From: Sordariomycetes sp. S80-01Y
Lineage: Eukaryota > Ascomycota > Sordariomycetes
Assembly (NCBI GenBank): GCA_037042185.1
Contig: JAXQJY010000029.1
Location: 248,001-312,000, forward strand
Direction of reading: 5' to 3'
Length of the DNA: 64,000 nt
Positions within the stretch are counted from its first letter, which is position 1. Every line of letters begins with the position of its first letter. This document shows, piece after piece, positions 12,501 through 22,963 of this stretch. A program made the translations under genes and the position numbers. Under the pieces are notes generated by a model. The model was not told the origin of the DNA and searched no databases. It was given only the letters and a program-made list of their open reading frames with translations.

Positions 12501-13926
12501 TGCCCCATTTCCCCAAAGGAGAGGCAGCGTACACGGAGGCTTCGCTGTACCCAACGCAAACCAATGGACCTACAGCGATGACTCAGACTCCGAGTTCGGT
12601 ATGGCAGATTACTTCACAGGCCAGGTAGAATTCGGTCCTGTTAACTGGAACTCTGCTAGCATCAGCGGAGCAAGGAATGAAATGGCGTTGTCGCCGCTCA
12701 GCTGCAGCTTTCGTGACATAGCCGGGCGGAGAAGGGAGTTTCAACCTGACTTCAGAGCTAACATTCTCTTCGAGAGCCTTTATCCCGCACACGTCGGCGG
12801 CAATGAGTCTGAGGACCTGCCTGACTATGAGTCTCCCGATGAGCCGAGTAGACCAACCACCAGCGGCGTACCAGTGATGCCGCAGGAGGACTACAATGAT
12901 CCTGACAACCTGCCCGACTACGAGTCCTCTGAAGAGCTCGCTCCCCAGACTAGCTATCACAACGGTGTGGTCGAACGGAATGGGCGCTTTGAGTCTGAGG
13001 ATCTGTCTGGGTACGAGTCAGACGAGGATTCTCCACCAACCCAACAACCATGGTCTTCCCGCCGTCCTGAGCGCTTTGCTTCTCGTGCTTCAGCCGCCGC
13101 AAGTGCGGCTCGTGCTCTGCTTCTAGGCGAGCAAGCTGCTCAAGACGAGGGGCCAAATGGCGCGGCTGCAGGAGACACTGATAGCTCAGACTTTGGTTCA
13201 ATCTCGGACTCCTCATCACGATCTTCAAGTGAAGACGATGAAGGTGACAACAGTACCGACGACGACGACTCGCAGGAACCTCCAGCTCCGCCCGTGCCAA
13301 CCGGAGGTTCAAGTGAATCTGGGGACGACGGCGGCTGCGCCCCTTCGAGATACCCAGACTCTCCTCCTCCATCACCTGGTGGTTGTGGCGGGACTATACC
13401 AGTCGCAGCAGAAAATGACCACGGTCGGACGCAAACATGGATCGACGTCTACGGAGAAGCCTTTGCTGCTTTCGAGGGTGCTGATTTTGCCGAGGCCAGA
13501 GGCAATAAGCGCAAATCCTCCGAGCTCGGAGACGAGGACACAGCTCCAGGCGTGCCCCAAGCTGGGAAACGGCGGAGACTGACAGACGAACCTGGCTCCT
13601 CCGCGTTGAGCACGCCCAGCCCCCCGGCTGAAGTCCCTTCAAATCCAGCTTTGAGGGCAAGCGGCGAGAACATCTCGTCTCAGGATCTGGCAGAAGATCA
13701 AGTTGTGCATAGTGGCAGTAGGGCTGCAGCTGCCTCCAGTGAGTCGAGTAGTACGAAGCGGAAAGTTGGCGAAGTCGAAGATGATGACCAAGAAGAGGAA
13801 GTTAGTCACAGCGATGATGACGAGCCTCTCTCCCCTATTCCCCGGGAGTGGACATTGCGAAGGTTGTCGACAGAGTTGAGGGGGATGGGAAGTCACATCG
13901 TGACGAAGAGGAGGAGGTTCTACTAA
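9533..13926 (+). CDS. 1,425-residue acidic Ser-rich protein with Cys-rich N-terminus
   Basis: Three exons, 9533-11234, 11302-11814 and 11864-13926. All junctions keep frame (G/CC and A/TT split codons). The first about 110 residues carry spaced Cys/His (C2, C12, CDHY, CSQHGTCC, MCDQ, FNCMGH), a likely metal-binding head. The following 150 residues look folded, with Trp/Tyr-rich helices. The rest is disordered: Ser/Asp/Glu/Asn-rich, including an alternating Glu-Ser tract near residues 480-490 and three diverged copies of an E/D-L-P-D-Y-E-S motif at about residues 1053-1127. Basic nuclear-localisation-like clusters (KRRRL, TKRRRF) lie near the C-terminus. No known domain is recognised. The composition suggests a nuclear protein; the function is unknown. 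It resembles lineage-restricted proteins common in Sordariomycetes. Confidence 0.75.
11257..11284 (+). repeat. Tandem 10-bp repeat in an intron
   Basis: The unit attccgtccc occurs about 2.8 times head to tail, entirely inside the first intron (11235-11301) of the large acidic-protein gene. A slippage-type minisatellite with no evident function. Confidence 0.85.
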
Positions 13927-14053
13927 GTAGCAGGGTTTAACAATGACATGTTTTACCAGTTGTGTTAAGTAGCGCCCTAGGGGCGCCCATTTTGGATACA
14001 TGACTATTATTGTTTTATTAGATCGCTCACTCCATGTTAGAAGCAACACATTT

Positions 14054-15483
14054 CTAAGAAGCTCTGGGCTTGACCTTCACCTCGAAACCGATGGGCCGCA
14101 CGTTGAACCATCCATCCTGGCCCCTCTTCTCCAGATCGTACGTCTTGTCAGCCATCTCGAAGTCCATCTCCTTCAGCAGCATGGTCAGGGTGATCATGTT
14201 CCACTGCCAGGCGTAGTGCTTGCCGATGCATTCCCTCTTTCCGTTGCCGAACCAGCGTGTCGCCGCGCGGGGAAGCTTCTCGAAGCTCTCGCCCATCATG
14301 CGCTCCGGGCGGAACTCCATTGGGCTCTCGAACAGAGCCGGATCGCGGTTGACGCCCGCGAGGACGATGATCACAGGCTGGTTGTGCGCGATCTCGTACT
14401 TTCCGCCCGCAAGAAGGACAGGCTTCTCCTCGGGGTCGGGAATGGGCTCCAGGTTGAAACCAGGTGCCGCGTGGGATAGACGGAGAGATTCGCGGACGAT
14501 GCCCTCGACGTACTTTAGCTGCGACAGGTGTTCGAGCTGGAATTGGTCGTCGCCAATGACAGAGTCGATCTCGGCTCTGGCGTTCGCAATGACACTTGGG
14601 TTCTTGAGGAGATAGTATATGGCGGTGGTAATCAAGCAGGGCGCTGTGCTACTACCGATGGGCATTGAAACGATTTCATCGATGATTTGAGACTCGGTCA
14701 GGCCTCGGCCGGTCTCGGGGTCTTTGGCGTTCATCAGGGCTGAGAGACAGTCCTCGCGATCACTGGGATGAGCCTTGCGCTCCGCCACCATCTCGGCACC
14801 GTAGGACCGCATGGCCTTGATGGCACGCTTGAACTTGCCACCGTACACGAGCCAGTTGAGGAAGCCCGGTCGGGTAGGGCGCATGACTGCCTCGCCTGTA
14901 GAGTTCTCCATGCCCGCGAGCATAGGGTGAGGCGGACCCTCGAGGTTGTTGAGCTTCTTGCCGTACAGCGTCAAGGTGGTAGCTTCGAGGTTGAGTCGGT
15001 TGAGCTGCTCCACGAGAGTGATCTTGTTGTTGCTTCCAAGGCCCTTCCATTTGGCTAAGAGCTCGGCCGTCGTGTCCCGCATCTCGCCGAAGTGAACCGT
15101 CATAGCCTGAGGCGACAGCGTAGGCGCAATAATGCGGTGGGCGATACCCCAGCTCTCCTCGTGGTCGTAGGCCGTGAATAGGGCATCGTGCACGGCATCC
15201 CGGATCTCGACAATCGGTCCACCTACATACTTGCGGAAGCCTCCAGATTGTCAGCCCGCGGTCTTCTGCGAGTTGTGGCATACATACGCTTCTCGTCAGT
15301 GATTTCCTGTGCAAGATTTGCGCCTGCCACAAAGACGATGGTGTGTCCAAGCACCGTGATCTTGAAAATCTCGCCGTGCTCCTCGGCGAGTTTCTTTAAA
15401 GAGGCCCAGGTGTTGCTCGGCTTGACGTCAAAGACATTTCCCAGGATGGGGATGCCCTTGGGCTGGGGAATTGGCTGCGACAT
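14054..15483 (-). CDS. Stand-alone cytochrome P450 resembling the P450BM3/CYP505 heme domain
   Basis: Two exons, 15483-15288 and 15240-14054, joined across a 47-nt intron (GTATGT donor, CTGAC branch), give 460 residues. This is almost exactly a BM3 heme domain, and no flavodoxin/reductase domain follows. The N-terminus (PQPKGIPILGNVF...) lacks a membrane anchor, as in soluble BM3-type enzymes. The heme signature FGNGKRECIG has the thiolate Cys at 403, and the ExxR motif is ESLR. In the I-helix, where BM3 has AGHETT, this protein reads IGSSTA: the Thr is kept but the acidic residue is Ser. Family knowledge says that acid-alcohol pair delivers protons for O2 activation, so the chemistry may be altered. 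A fatty-acid-like substrate is inference. It needs a separate redox partner unless it uses peroxide. Confidence 0.9.
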
Positions 15484-16897
15484 GCTGACGGCTTAGGATC
15501 GAGCTGCTGCAGAGACCTGCTCGCCCGACGCAGGGCCCTCGACTCTTAAAGGTCTTCCAATGCCCAGAGCATCGCGCTCGTTACACCGCAATCACCGGCC
15601 AAAAAGCGACCCCGACCCGCCGTGCCCACGTCACAAGTGCTCGGAGTCTTTGCTTTTGTCTCACTCGACAGGCCATTAAGGCCGCTGGGCGGCAGAACTC
15701 GCAGCCCCCGGTGGTGCTTCAGCTATGCGACACCACGCCAACGCGACCAGGCTTTGCCCTTCTTGAACTCCCGATGTGCATGCTGCAGGTGGCCGTTGCG
15801 ATGGCCCAAGGCTCCGTTATGAGGATGTTGCTGGAGTGGTACCTCAATGGCTATTTGCAGAACAGATCGTGCTTCCTATCGATGTTCATGAGCTGATTGA
15901 ACATCTGCTTTTTGCTTGGAAAGCCTAGAATTGACTGCCGAAGCATCGAGAAAGACAAAGCAAAGAGCCGAGCTGTGGTGGAGAGCTCCAAGGTGGCTTG
16001 CATTAGCAGCCGCTAGGGGCGGGTCGTAGCCGCGACGATCGCCGCAGTTGTCTTGCGTCGGGACATCATAGCCAGTAGGCTTCAACCAGTTGCAAATTCA
16101 GCACATGAAGCTTGGAGAGACTGGAGAAGTCGGGAAGAACCAGTGTTCTCCCGAGAGGCTCTTGACTGGTCCGGTTGGAGTTCCTCGTCTTCACCAATCT
16201 GTGTACTATCAGTGCTTAAATGAGAGCTGCATGCAGCACTCGGAAGCAAGCGGCTGTTCAGCTCGCCGCAACGGGTCCCCAACAAGAACTAAGACTCCAG
16301 GAAGGGGATCAGAAGCGAAGAGCTGGGCGAGCTGGTGGCATAATGGGCGGGAACCTGACATCACTTGAGTCTTCAAGAGCACAACCTCCAAGTATGGGGG
16401 TGGCAGGGCTGACGTCCACTATGCACATGATGTTTACCCATCCCGGTCCTGATACCCGGCGAAATCAGGCTGACCCAACTGCCATGAGACAGAACGTCGT
16501 TGTCAAGCTTTTGAGAAGAGGCAGCGACTTGCTTCAAGTAGTCATGCGGTGCTCGTTTCGTGGGGATGGGCACCAAGCTGCGCGGAGCTCTTAGGTAAAT
16601 CTAAAGACTCTATAAGCATATCGGATGCCACAACCATTTTACTCGTGTTGTAATTGAATGTTATTTTGCGCAAAGAGATAAGTGAATGAAAAACCAGTAG
16701 GCTGAGATGGGCACATTCAATTCCAAGCTGGACGTCCTCCGCCAAGAGGCAAATCCAGCTGACTCATCCCACGCGACCTCCAAGCTTAGTCACCCACCAA
16801 AACGCGCCCAACCCCTGAACAACCTTTAGCTTAACGCGCCGCAGCAATCATCCCACCATCGTCAAAAGCTTCAACCGCAGCAGCGCAACCCGCCACA
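15484..16897. other. Divergent intergenic region between P450 and DPM3
   Basis: About 1.4 kb with only short frames of no recognisable content. It presumably holds the promoters of both flanking genes. The last 100 bases before DPM3 contain the Cys/Asn-poor, CA-rich leader typical of housekeeping genes. No repeat or RNA gene was seen. Confidence 0.5.
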
Positions 16898-17334
16898 ATG
16901 ACGCGCGCTCAGCAGACCATCTCCTTCGCCCTGTTGGTGTCGTCCGTACGTACCGTTCTCGTGTCTTCGTCCTGCGGCTCGAGAAGCTGACCGTGTTACT
17001 ACTAGTTGTACCTCGCCTTGGTCTTCGAGCTCATCCCTCTCCCACCGCTGGTGCAGGAGCAGGTCGTCCCTGTCGTACGTTCTTCCCCCATTGCAGCCAG
17101 TGCCCGACGCTTTTCCCCGCCAGTTTGGCTTCCAATCTTTATAGGACAACTTGACTGACATCTGGGTGATAGCTGCCCCTCTGGGCTCTCGTCTCCTTCG
17201 GCGCCATGCTCCTCTTCCGTCTCGGCTGGGGCATCCTCACCTTCAACGACGTCCCCGCCGCGCACAAGGAACTTATGCAGGAAATTGACTTGGCGAAGAC
17301 TGATCTGAGGAAGCTGGGCGTCGATGTGGACTAA
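16898..17334 (+). CDS. DPM3: Dolichol-phosphate mannosyltransferase subunit 3
   Basis: Three small exons, 16898-16945, 17006-17074 and 17173-17334 (16, 23 and 53 codons including stop, all phase 0), encode 92 residues. Two N-terminal membrane helices (FALLVSSLYLALVFELIPL and LWALVSFGAMLLFRLGW) are followed by the conserved soluble tail TFNDVPAAHKEL...DLRKLGVDVD typical of fungal and animal DPM3. In the family, DPM3 sits in the ER membrane and tethers the catalytic subunit DPM1. The resulting dolichol-phosphate-mannose feeds N-glycosylation, O-mannosylation and GPI anchors. The gene is nearly half intron, so it is easy to miss in a simple frame scan. Confidence 0.95.
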
Positions 17335-17566
17335 ACTGTCAACGGCCAATGACGGACGACTGAACGGGTAGAAAAGAGGCTAGGCCAATAATGCAGTCGC
17401 GTGGATGCTGTACGATTGCTTGGGCGTAATAGACAATGAGTCTCGACATCAAGAGTGCCATATTTCATTCCGTTGCCAGACCATTGCAAAGAAAATACAG
17501 GTTCATCATTCATCCAATCGTAACGACATATCTAGGACCGTTCACTTAGACCGAAGGTGCTCAGGC

Positions 17567-19684
17567 TCATCCTTCGTGGGCCAGGAGAGCAACTATCTTG
17601 CGCATCGCCATACTCGACTCCTCCCCGCCTTCTACCAGGTCTTCAAACAATGCGGGTATCTTTCCCAACGCGCCCTTGCTATCTACTGCATGCCCTGTGT
17701 TGAGTCAGCTTCAGTTGTCCTTCCTCATTACGAAGGGGGGGATCTTACACTTTCCAGGAACACCAACCATAACAGCAATATTGTTCTTCGCCTCGCCAGT
17801 CCAGTCAAACTCGATCTTCCAACGCATCCGTAGTGATGAGAGACCAGAGGCTCCGTCCGTGGGTATCTGTATATCAAAGGACTGCTGGCCCATGTACTCC
17901 AGCACCTTGGACTTCTGCAGCGTTGCAGTTTCATAATACCGATCTTCCTCCGGGTCATTCCCGTTACCACGCCGCGACTTTCGAGTCCTCATATTGGCGC
18001 TGGTTTCGATCAAGGCTTCCTTCGTGCCAAACTCCTCACGCAGTTGCGTCCAAAGCCTGGCACGCTGCTCGGCGACACGCAACCACTCCGCCATCGCCCA
18101 AGCTGTCACACCGACATTACGTTGCATGCTCCGATTGCAGTCTCCTGAACAGATTTTCTCCAAGAAGGCCCAGAGCTCGGGTCTGGCCGCCGGTTCAAGA
18201 GCGGCGATACGGAGCCGATGGACTCGGAGACTTGTGGAGTTCACAGTCACTTCAAGCCTCGCGCCAAACAGCCCAGGACAGTGTCGCGACCGAAGATGTA
18301 TGGTGAAGAGCTGCTCAAGCGGTTGGTCAGCTAATTTCGGAAGCACAACTACGCTCCCGGTTGCGCTAAAGGGGCTGAAAAGCTGCAAGAAGGGCAGCTC
18401 CTCCTCGGCCGTCATAGTGATTGGATGGTGAGATCCGATCTTCGATACGTCGACCTCATCCTCCTCCGAGGGGATTGCCGAAGCAACGGGCTTTCCAAAG
18501 GGCACGATAGCCATCGGGTTGAGCGCCGCTCTCGTTAACAACTGAGATTCTGGCGGAGCTGAATGTGCTTCTCCAGGCACCAGATACTGTCGCAAAATGT
18601 TCATCACCTCCTTCTCGTCCCCCAGGGGCACCATGCGTCCAGTCCGATGCATAGCTCGTATGCGGTCATTCTGTCTCGACGTGACCTCGAGGTCTTTGTT
18701 GAGCTTCGCCAATTCTGCCCGCAGCGCGTCTCGTTCTTTCTTCTTGGCCAAATTACCGTCAAAGGTTGGCAGGCGGCGGATGTTATTTGTGGACTCCGCA
18801 AGGGCAGCGGCCGGCCGAGGTCGACTTGTTGCGTGACCGGATCCTTTCCGTGGCGAGTTTCCTGAAGCATTCTCGTCCCCCGGCCGTGGCACGGCTCGCT
18901 TCAGAGGCGACGTCTTGTTCTCAAACAAGGTTTTCCGTGTGTTCCCAGTAGCTTCCGTCTCCTCGCCCGGTCGGGCTGGGGGTTGTTTGAGTGGCGAGCT
19001 CTTCATCACCGCAGCGCCTGTAGTCGTTCTGTTCTTGGATGCTCTCCGACGCGATGGGCTACTGCTACTATGGATCCCACGCGGTGGTGTCGACGAGACT
19101 GGGTCGTCAACAGAAGGCGGTAGATCAGGTTCAACGTGCGTCGGCCCAAGCCCGGTTGGAGGCGACCGGCGTATCCCTCGTCTCGCAAAAGGATCGAACT
19201 CGCCTTCACCCTCAGGAGCAGGCGGGGGAAGCGGTCTTGCGCTCGGCTTAACAGGTGACCTTCGAGGAGCAGTCGCGAATGCTCCACCAATGCTACCACG
19301 CGACGTAGGTCTTGTAGGACTCGATCCCCTCCTTTCCTGACCTTCATCCACTTGAGGCAGTGATACAGGTGCGCCCGAACCAGCCCTATTTTGGGGACGC
19401 GCAAACAGCATCTCGCTCAGGCTTGCATCGCTACCAGCAACGCTGGGCTGTCGCGCTTGACGTGAGGGTGTTGGCTGTTTGGGAGGCGAAGCAGACCTTC
19501 TTCGTTCGAGAATCCCGGGGTTGAAACGCGCCATGCTGGCTCTCGTTGGTGAAGCCCATGATGGTCGATTTGATCGGGAGGGCGATCGTTGAGGTGATAG
19601 TTCGGGCGCGTTAGCGGGAGGTGAGCCGGAAAGACGTGGAGAGGTGCGCCGTCGTTTTGGAGATGGCTCGTCCATTGCGATCAA
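17567..19684 (-). CDS. Probable inner-kinetochore (COMA/CENP-O-P-like) protein
   Basis: Two exons, 19684-17749 and 17694-17567, joined at T/GG (intron with GTAAGA donor, GCTGACT branch, CACAG acceptor), encode 687 residues. The first about 300 residues are disordered, Pro/Ser/Arg-rich, with SPxK/R-type sites. A coiled coil spans about 320-355 (KKKERDALRAELAKLNKDLEV). The C-terminal about 280 residues look globular and end with VPGKWHAVDSKGALGKIPALFEDLV, which is contributed partly by the last exon. Coiled coil followed by a C-terminal RWD-like region and this terminal signature recall fungal CENP-P/Ctf19 or CENP-O/Mcm21 proteins. I could not tell which. It is convergent with DPM3. Two near-start Met codons (19684, 19675) are possible. 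Confidence 0.6.
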
Positions 19685-20207
19685 AGGGTGAAATCAAATA
19701 TCAAAAACGTCGTTCATTGTTGCCTGCCAATGGATCGGATGTGCTTGGGGGAGGTCAACATGCGCCGAGAGATGCCGCGTCGGGTTCGGGATAGGCGCGT
19801 CGGGTGCTCGAATCCAAACAAAGTGGGCTTCACCGCCTGCCGGTTCAGGAGTTACAACGACCTTGAATTCACCCGAGCGACCCAAAGAAGCTTTCATTGC
19901 ATTGAAACAAAATAATACATTTAGAATATGAGAATCTTCCTTATATTTGAGTGGCAGTATTCTCAATTGACTCTTCACATATCTCTCGAGCTCTGCATTA
20001 TCTCATAGACGAGCTCTTCGGCATGTTGCATCTGTAAGTCACGTGCTTTCCGAGCTGCTCCGTTTGCCGAGCGTTATGACGTTCTAATTCTCGCCGCTGT
20101 CCGCAAATCTTCCAAGCTCCAACTCCACGCCTCTCGAACCTCTATCTCCTTACGAGATCACGACCGCGAGACTCGATGATACCGCAATAAAGGTTCCTCT
20201 ATTCGAC
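19685..20207. promoter_or_regulatory. Divergent promoter region
   Basis: Separates the kinetochore-like gene from the mitochondrial gene and presumably drives both. The last 130 bases on the plus strand are CT-rich, a typical fungal leader. No defined binding site could be assigned. Confidence 0.4.
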
Positions 20208-21080
20208 ATGTCTCTACCTTCCCGCGTCGCGCCGTGCCTGCGCGCTCTTCGCCAGGTCGCCCCAACCTCGGCAAGGCCCTTCACCACAACCGTCTACAAC
20301 CGCAAGGATGAAGAGTGGCCTCAGCGCATGCCTATTGGCAAGTTCTACGAAAGCGTTCTGAACTACCCCACGCCCTACCCCTTCGACCAGAAGCCCGAGG
20401 AGCCCCCGAACTCGGCAGACCCCAAGGTGCTGCCCGCAGACAAGGAACCTGTTCCCGTCAAAGAGCCGGAGCCCAAGAAGGCTGAGGAGAAGAAGACGGA
20501 GGACAAGAGCTCCGAGGCCGACCGTCCTGCCAAGAAGAAGCCCGGTCGCAAGCCCAAGAACGCGACCGCCTCCAGTCCTCCTCCATCAACGTCAGCATCC
20601 CCTCCCACACCCGCTCCTCCTCCATCCTCACCAGAAGAAAAGGCCCGCATAATTTTCGGCACGCGCCTCGCCTCGCCCGACGACGCCGAGGCCCGTCTCG
20701 CGCTGAAAGCCAACAAGTCGACCGTCATCGCCGGCGTGACCGTTCCCCCCAAGCCAGAAGAGCCCGACAACTGCTGCATGAGCGGCTGTGTGAACTGCGT
20801 GTGGGACTTTTTCAGAGAAGATATGGAAGAGTACACAGCCAAGAAAGCGGAAGCAACTCAGCGGTTACGGGCGCAGAGTGGGAGCATGGATGCTGACGGC
20901 GGGGGCAGCGAGACGAATTGGCAGCCGCCGAAGGGCGTCGACGTTGGCGGGGCGAAGATTGCCAAGGACATGTGGGACGAGGATGTGTTCAAAAATGTAC
21001 CAGTAGGAATAAGGGAGTTTATGAAGCAGGAGAAGAGGTTAAAGGAGCGACATGAGAGAGAAGGTTCGTTAGGAGGTTAG
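20208..21080 (+). CDS. Mitochondrial oxidoreductase-like domain protein (OXLD1-like)
   Basis: Single-exon gene for 290 residues. The N-terminus (about 1-30) is Arg/Ser/Ala-rich without acids and ends in RPFTTTVYNRKDE, a good mitochondrial presequence. A long Lys/Glu/Pro-rich linker follows (about 65-145). The conserved core lies near residues 180-205 and contains CCMSGCVNCVWDFF, the cysteine signature of the oxidoreductase-like (OXLD1) family, with the adjacent acidic helix REDMEEY. The family's biochemical role is poorly defined; human OXLD1 is mitochondrial. The C-terminal part (WDEDVFKNVPVGIREFMKQEKRLKERH) matches the usual fungal ending. The family call is firm; the function is not. Confidence 0.85.
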   Translation: MSLPSRVAPCLRALRQVAPTSARPFTTTVYNRKDEEWPQRMPIGKFYESVLNYPTPYPFDQKPEEPPNSADPKVLPADKEPVPVKEPEPKKAEEKKTEDKSSEADRPAKKKPGRKPKNATASSPPPSTSASPPTPAPPPSSPEEKARIIFGTRLASPDDAEARLALKANKSTVIAGVTVPPKPEEPDNCCMSGCVNCVWDFFREDMEEYTAKKAEATQRLRAQSGSMDADGGGSETNWQPPKGVDVGGAKIAKDMWDEDVFKNVPVGIREFMKQEKRLKERHEREGSLGG

Positions 21081-21405
21081 ACAGGCTCGGGCGAGCTGCT
21101 CGAGTGCTGGGCATAGTGGTTTTGTTTGGATACCCTTAGCAAGGCGCCTGTCTAGAGTTAGATCACATACAAATACACCTCTGAAGTGCCGTGGGAATTC
21201 GTCACGGGCGTCGCAGGGATAGGGGCACGGCGGCCTCGCGATAGGAAAGGGGGTCATGGTGAAGCATTCGCCTTTGGTGGCGTGTTTCTCTGCGTCGCAC
21301 CCGGAACGACAGCCTCTCTAAGAACTCCGAACTGAAATATGCGCCGGCATTCCGAATCGTACCCAACCTCTGTCTTGCTTTTTTCCTTCAAGCTGTGCTA
21401 TCCGC
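21081..21405. other. 3' flank between two convergent genes
   Basis: About 325 bp of 3' untranslated sequence for the OXLD1-like and XPT1-like genes. Nothing else recognised. Confidence 0.5.
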
Positions 21406-22218
21406 TCAGATTGTGTTGCCGTTGGCCTTGGCCAGCCTGTCGTGCTCCTCGATGTCGATCGCCTCCCAGGGATAGCAAATCCACTCGTCGCCGACGGTCC
21501 TGGCGGCGTGGTACAGACCCGCATCCATCATGTCAGCGGGTAGCACGCCCTTCTTCTGCTTGTCCTTGTTCTGTCGTGGACAATCGTTAGCCATTGTTGC
21601 TCACGACAGGGGCTGGTTCGGCGTCGGCGCATGTCGTGCGACCTTCGCTCAAACAGGCGCACAGAAACAGAAGATGATAAAAGAGGGTTCACTCACGTGT
21701 AGGACGAAGATGCTGAACTGCGTCTTTGGCTGCTCCCCACCGAGCTTGTCGGCGGCGGTCTGGACATCCTTCTCCAGCTCCTTGACGGCGTATTCCAACG
21801 TCGTCCTCGTGTCGTCAACCTCGTCGACAATCAGGATGCGCTTTCCGATGAGGTTCTTCATCTCGCCCAAGGCAGAGAGATCGAGCCACTGGGTGCGCGT
21901 GACCTTTGTGCCGGGCTTCTCAACCTGACCGTCACCTCCGTCGCCAAGCTGCTCATAGAGCGACAGCCCGATGGCCTGGATGGGGATGTTGGGGTTGCCG
22001 GGCTTCCTGAGGAAAGATCGCAGGATGCGCGCGGGGACGTAGCCGCCGCCTCCGATGGCGATCATGAGCTGAGGCTGGAAGTCGGCGAGGAGCTTCTCGG
22101 CGGACTCCTTGCAGAGGTTGTGTACCTAAGGCGCGCATCAGCCCTGCCCAAGGGGATCCACGGCAGCGGCGCGTGAGGTACTCACATCGTTGTACGTGAC
22201 GTAGACTTTCTGGACCAT
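21406..22218 (-). CDS. XPT1: Xanthine/hypoxanthine-guanine-type phosphoribosyltransferase
   Basis: Three exons, 22218-22186, 22125-21697 and 21570-21406, all phase 0, encode 208 residues. Introns are 60 and 126 nt with GTGAGT donors; the second has a GCTAACG branch. The protein starts MVQKVYVTYND, followed by VHNLCKESAEKL, then the PRTase hood and core: IAIGGGGYVPARILRSFL, the WLDLSAL segment, and the PRPP-binding loop RILIVDEVDDTRTTL, in which the two acids and Thr cluster contact PRPP. The C-terminal exon supplies EWICYPWEA. It matches yeast Xpt1, which converts xanthine (and related bases) plus PRPP to the nucleotide in purine salvage, in the cytosol. Substrate preference among xanthine, guanine and hypoxanthine cannot be read from the sequence. 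Confidence 0.92.
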
Positions 22219-22963
22219 GTTGGCGGTATTGCTGAGGGGGGCGCGTCTGGGAGAGAAGACAGTTGGAGTAACGAGGACCAGCCAAGGGGACAACACGGAT
22301 GGTCGGGGGGGTTGCCCAAGAGAGGAGAGAAAAAGAGGGAAAAGACGAGGCCGAGGGGGATTTCTTCTTTTCTACCTGCCGCTGCCTGCCAGTGCCACTG
22401 CCTTTTCGATGGGACCCCGCGTCGTCGATCTTTTTTTCTCTGCTGGTGCCCCTCCATATCCACATGTAGAGATGGGGTCCTCCAATGATCTCATGCGTCG
22501 CGAGACTGGCTGTCGGAAGTCGCCGAAGGAGAAAAAAAAAGGTTGAAACTCTAACTAGACAGAGGAAACGATACTGCGCTGATCATGTGTCTGTGCCTGT
22601 CTCGGGGATAGCTTCTGCCTTATTCGACTTTGGCCAGGTAGAGCTCGTCAGGACTGGATAGTGTTCGTGGTCACCTTAATCAAGTGTTGATTGCTTGAAG
22701 CTCGTTAGCGGCTCACTTCTTACCCTTGACAATTGAATAGATCGAATTCTGCCACTTGGCTCGCACTCACGCGAGCTGGACTAGTCATGCAGCATAACGA
22801 GAAATAAATAAGAATACTTTGGCTACATTGGCTTGCATTCACATAAATTCTAGCTTATTCTGTGCCGTTAACGTTGCGTGCTGCCTTTCTTTCCCGCGGC
22901 TGTGATCACTTTTTGTGCCTCAGGGTAGCAAATGCACACGTTAGTGGGGTTTCCCGTACGCCT
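22219..22963. other. Intergenic region, XPT1 promoter and NRPS-like 3' end
   Basis: The first 300 bases are G-rich on the plus strand (pyrimidine-rich leader of the minus-strand XPT1 gene). The remainder, 22550-22960, is AT-richer and holds no supported gene. Confidence 0.5.

Noticed and set aside
19795-19822. gctcgaatcc, another T-arm-like string
   Set aside because: No complementary arms at tRNA spacing.
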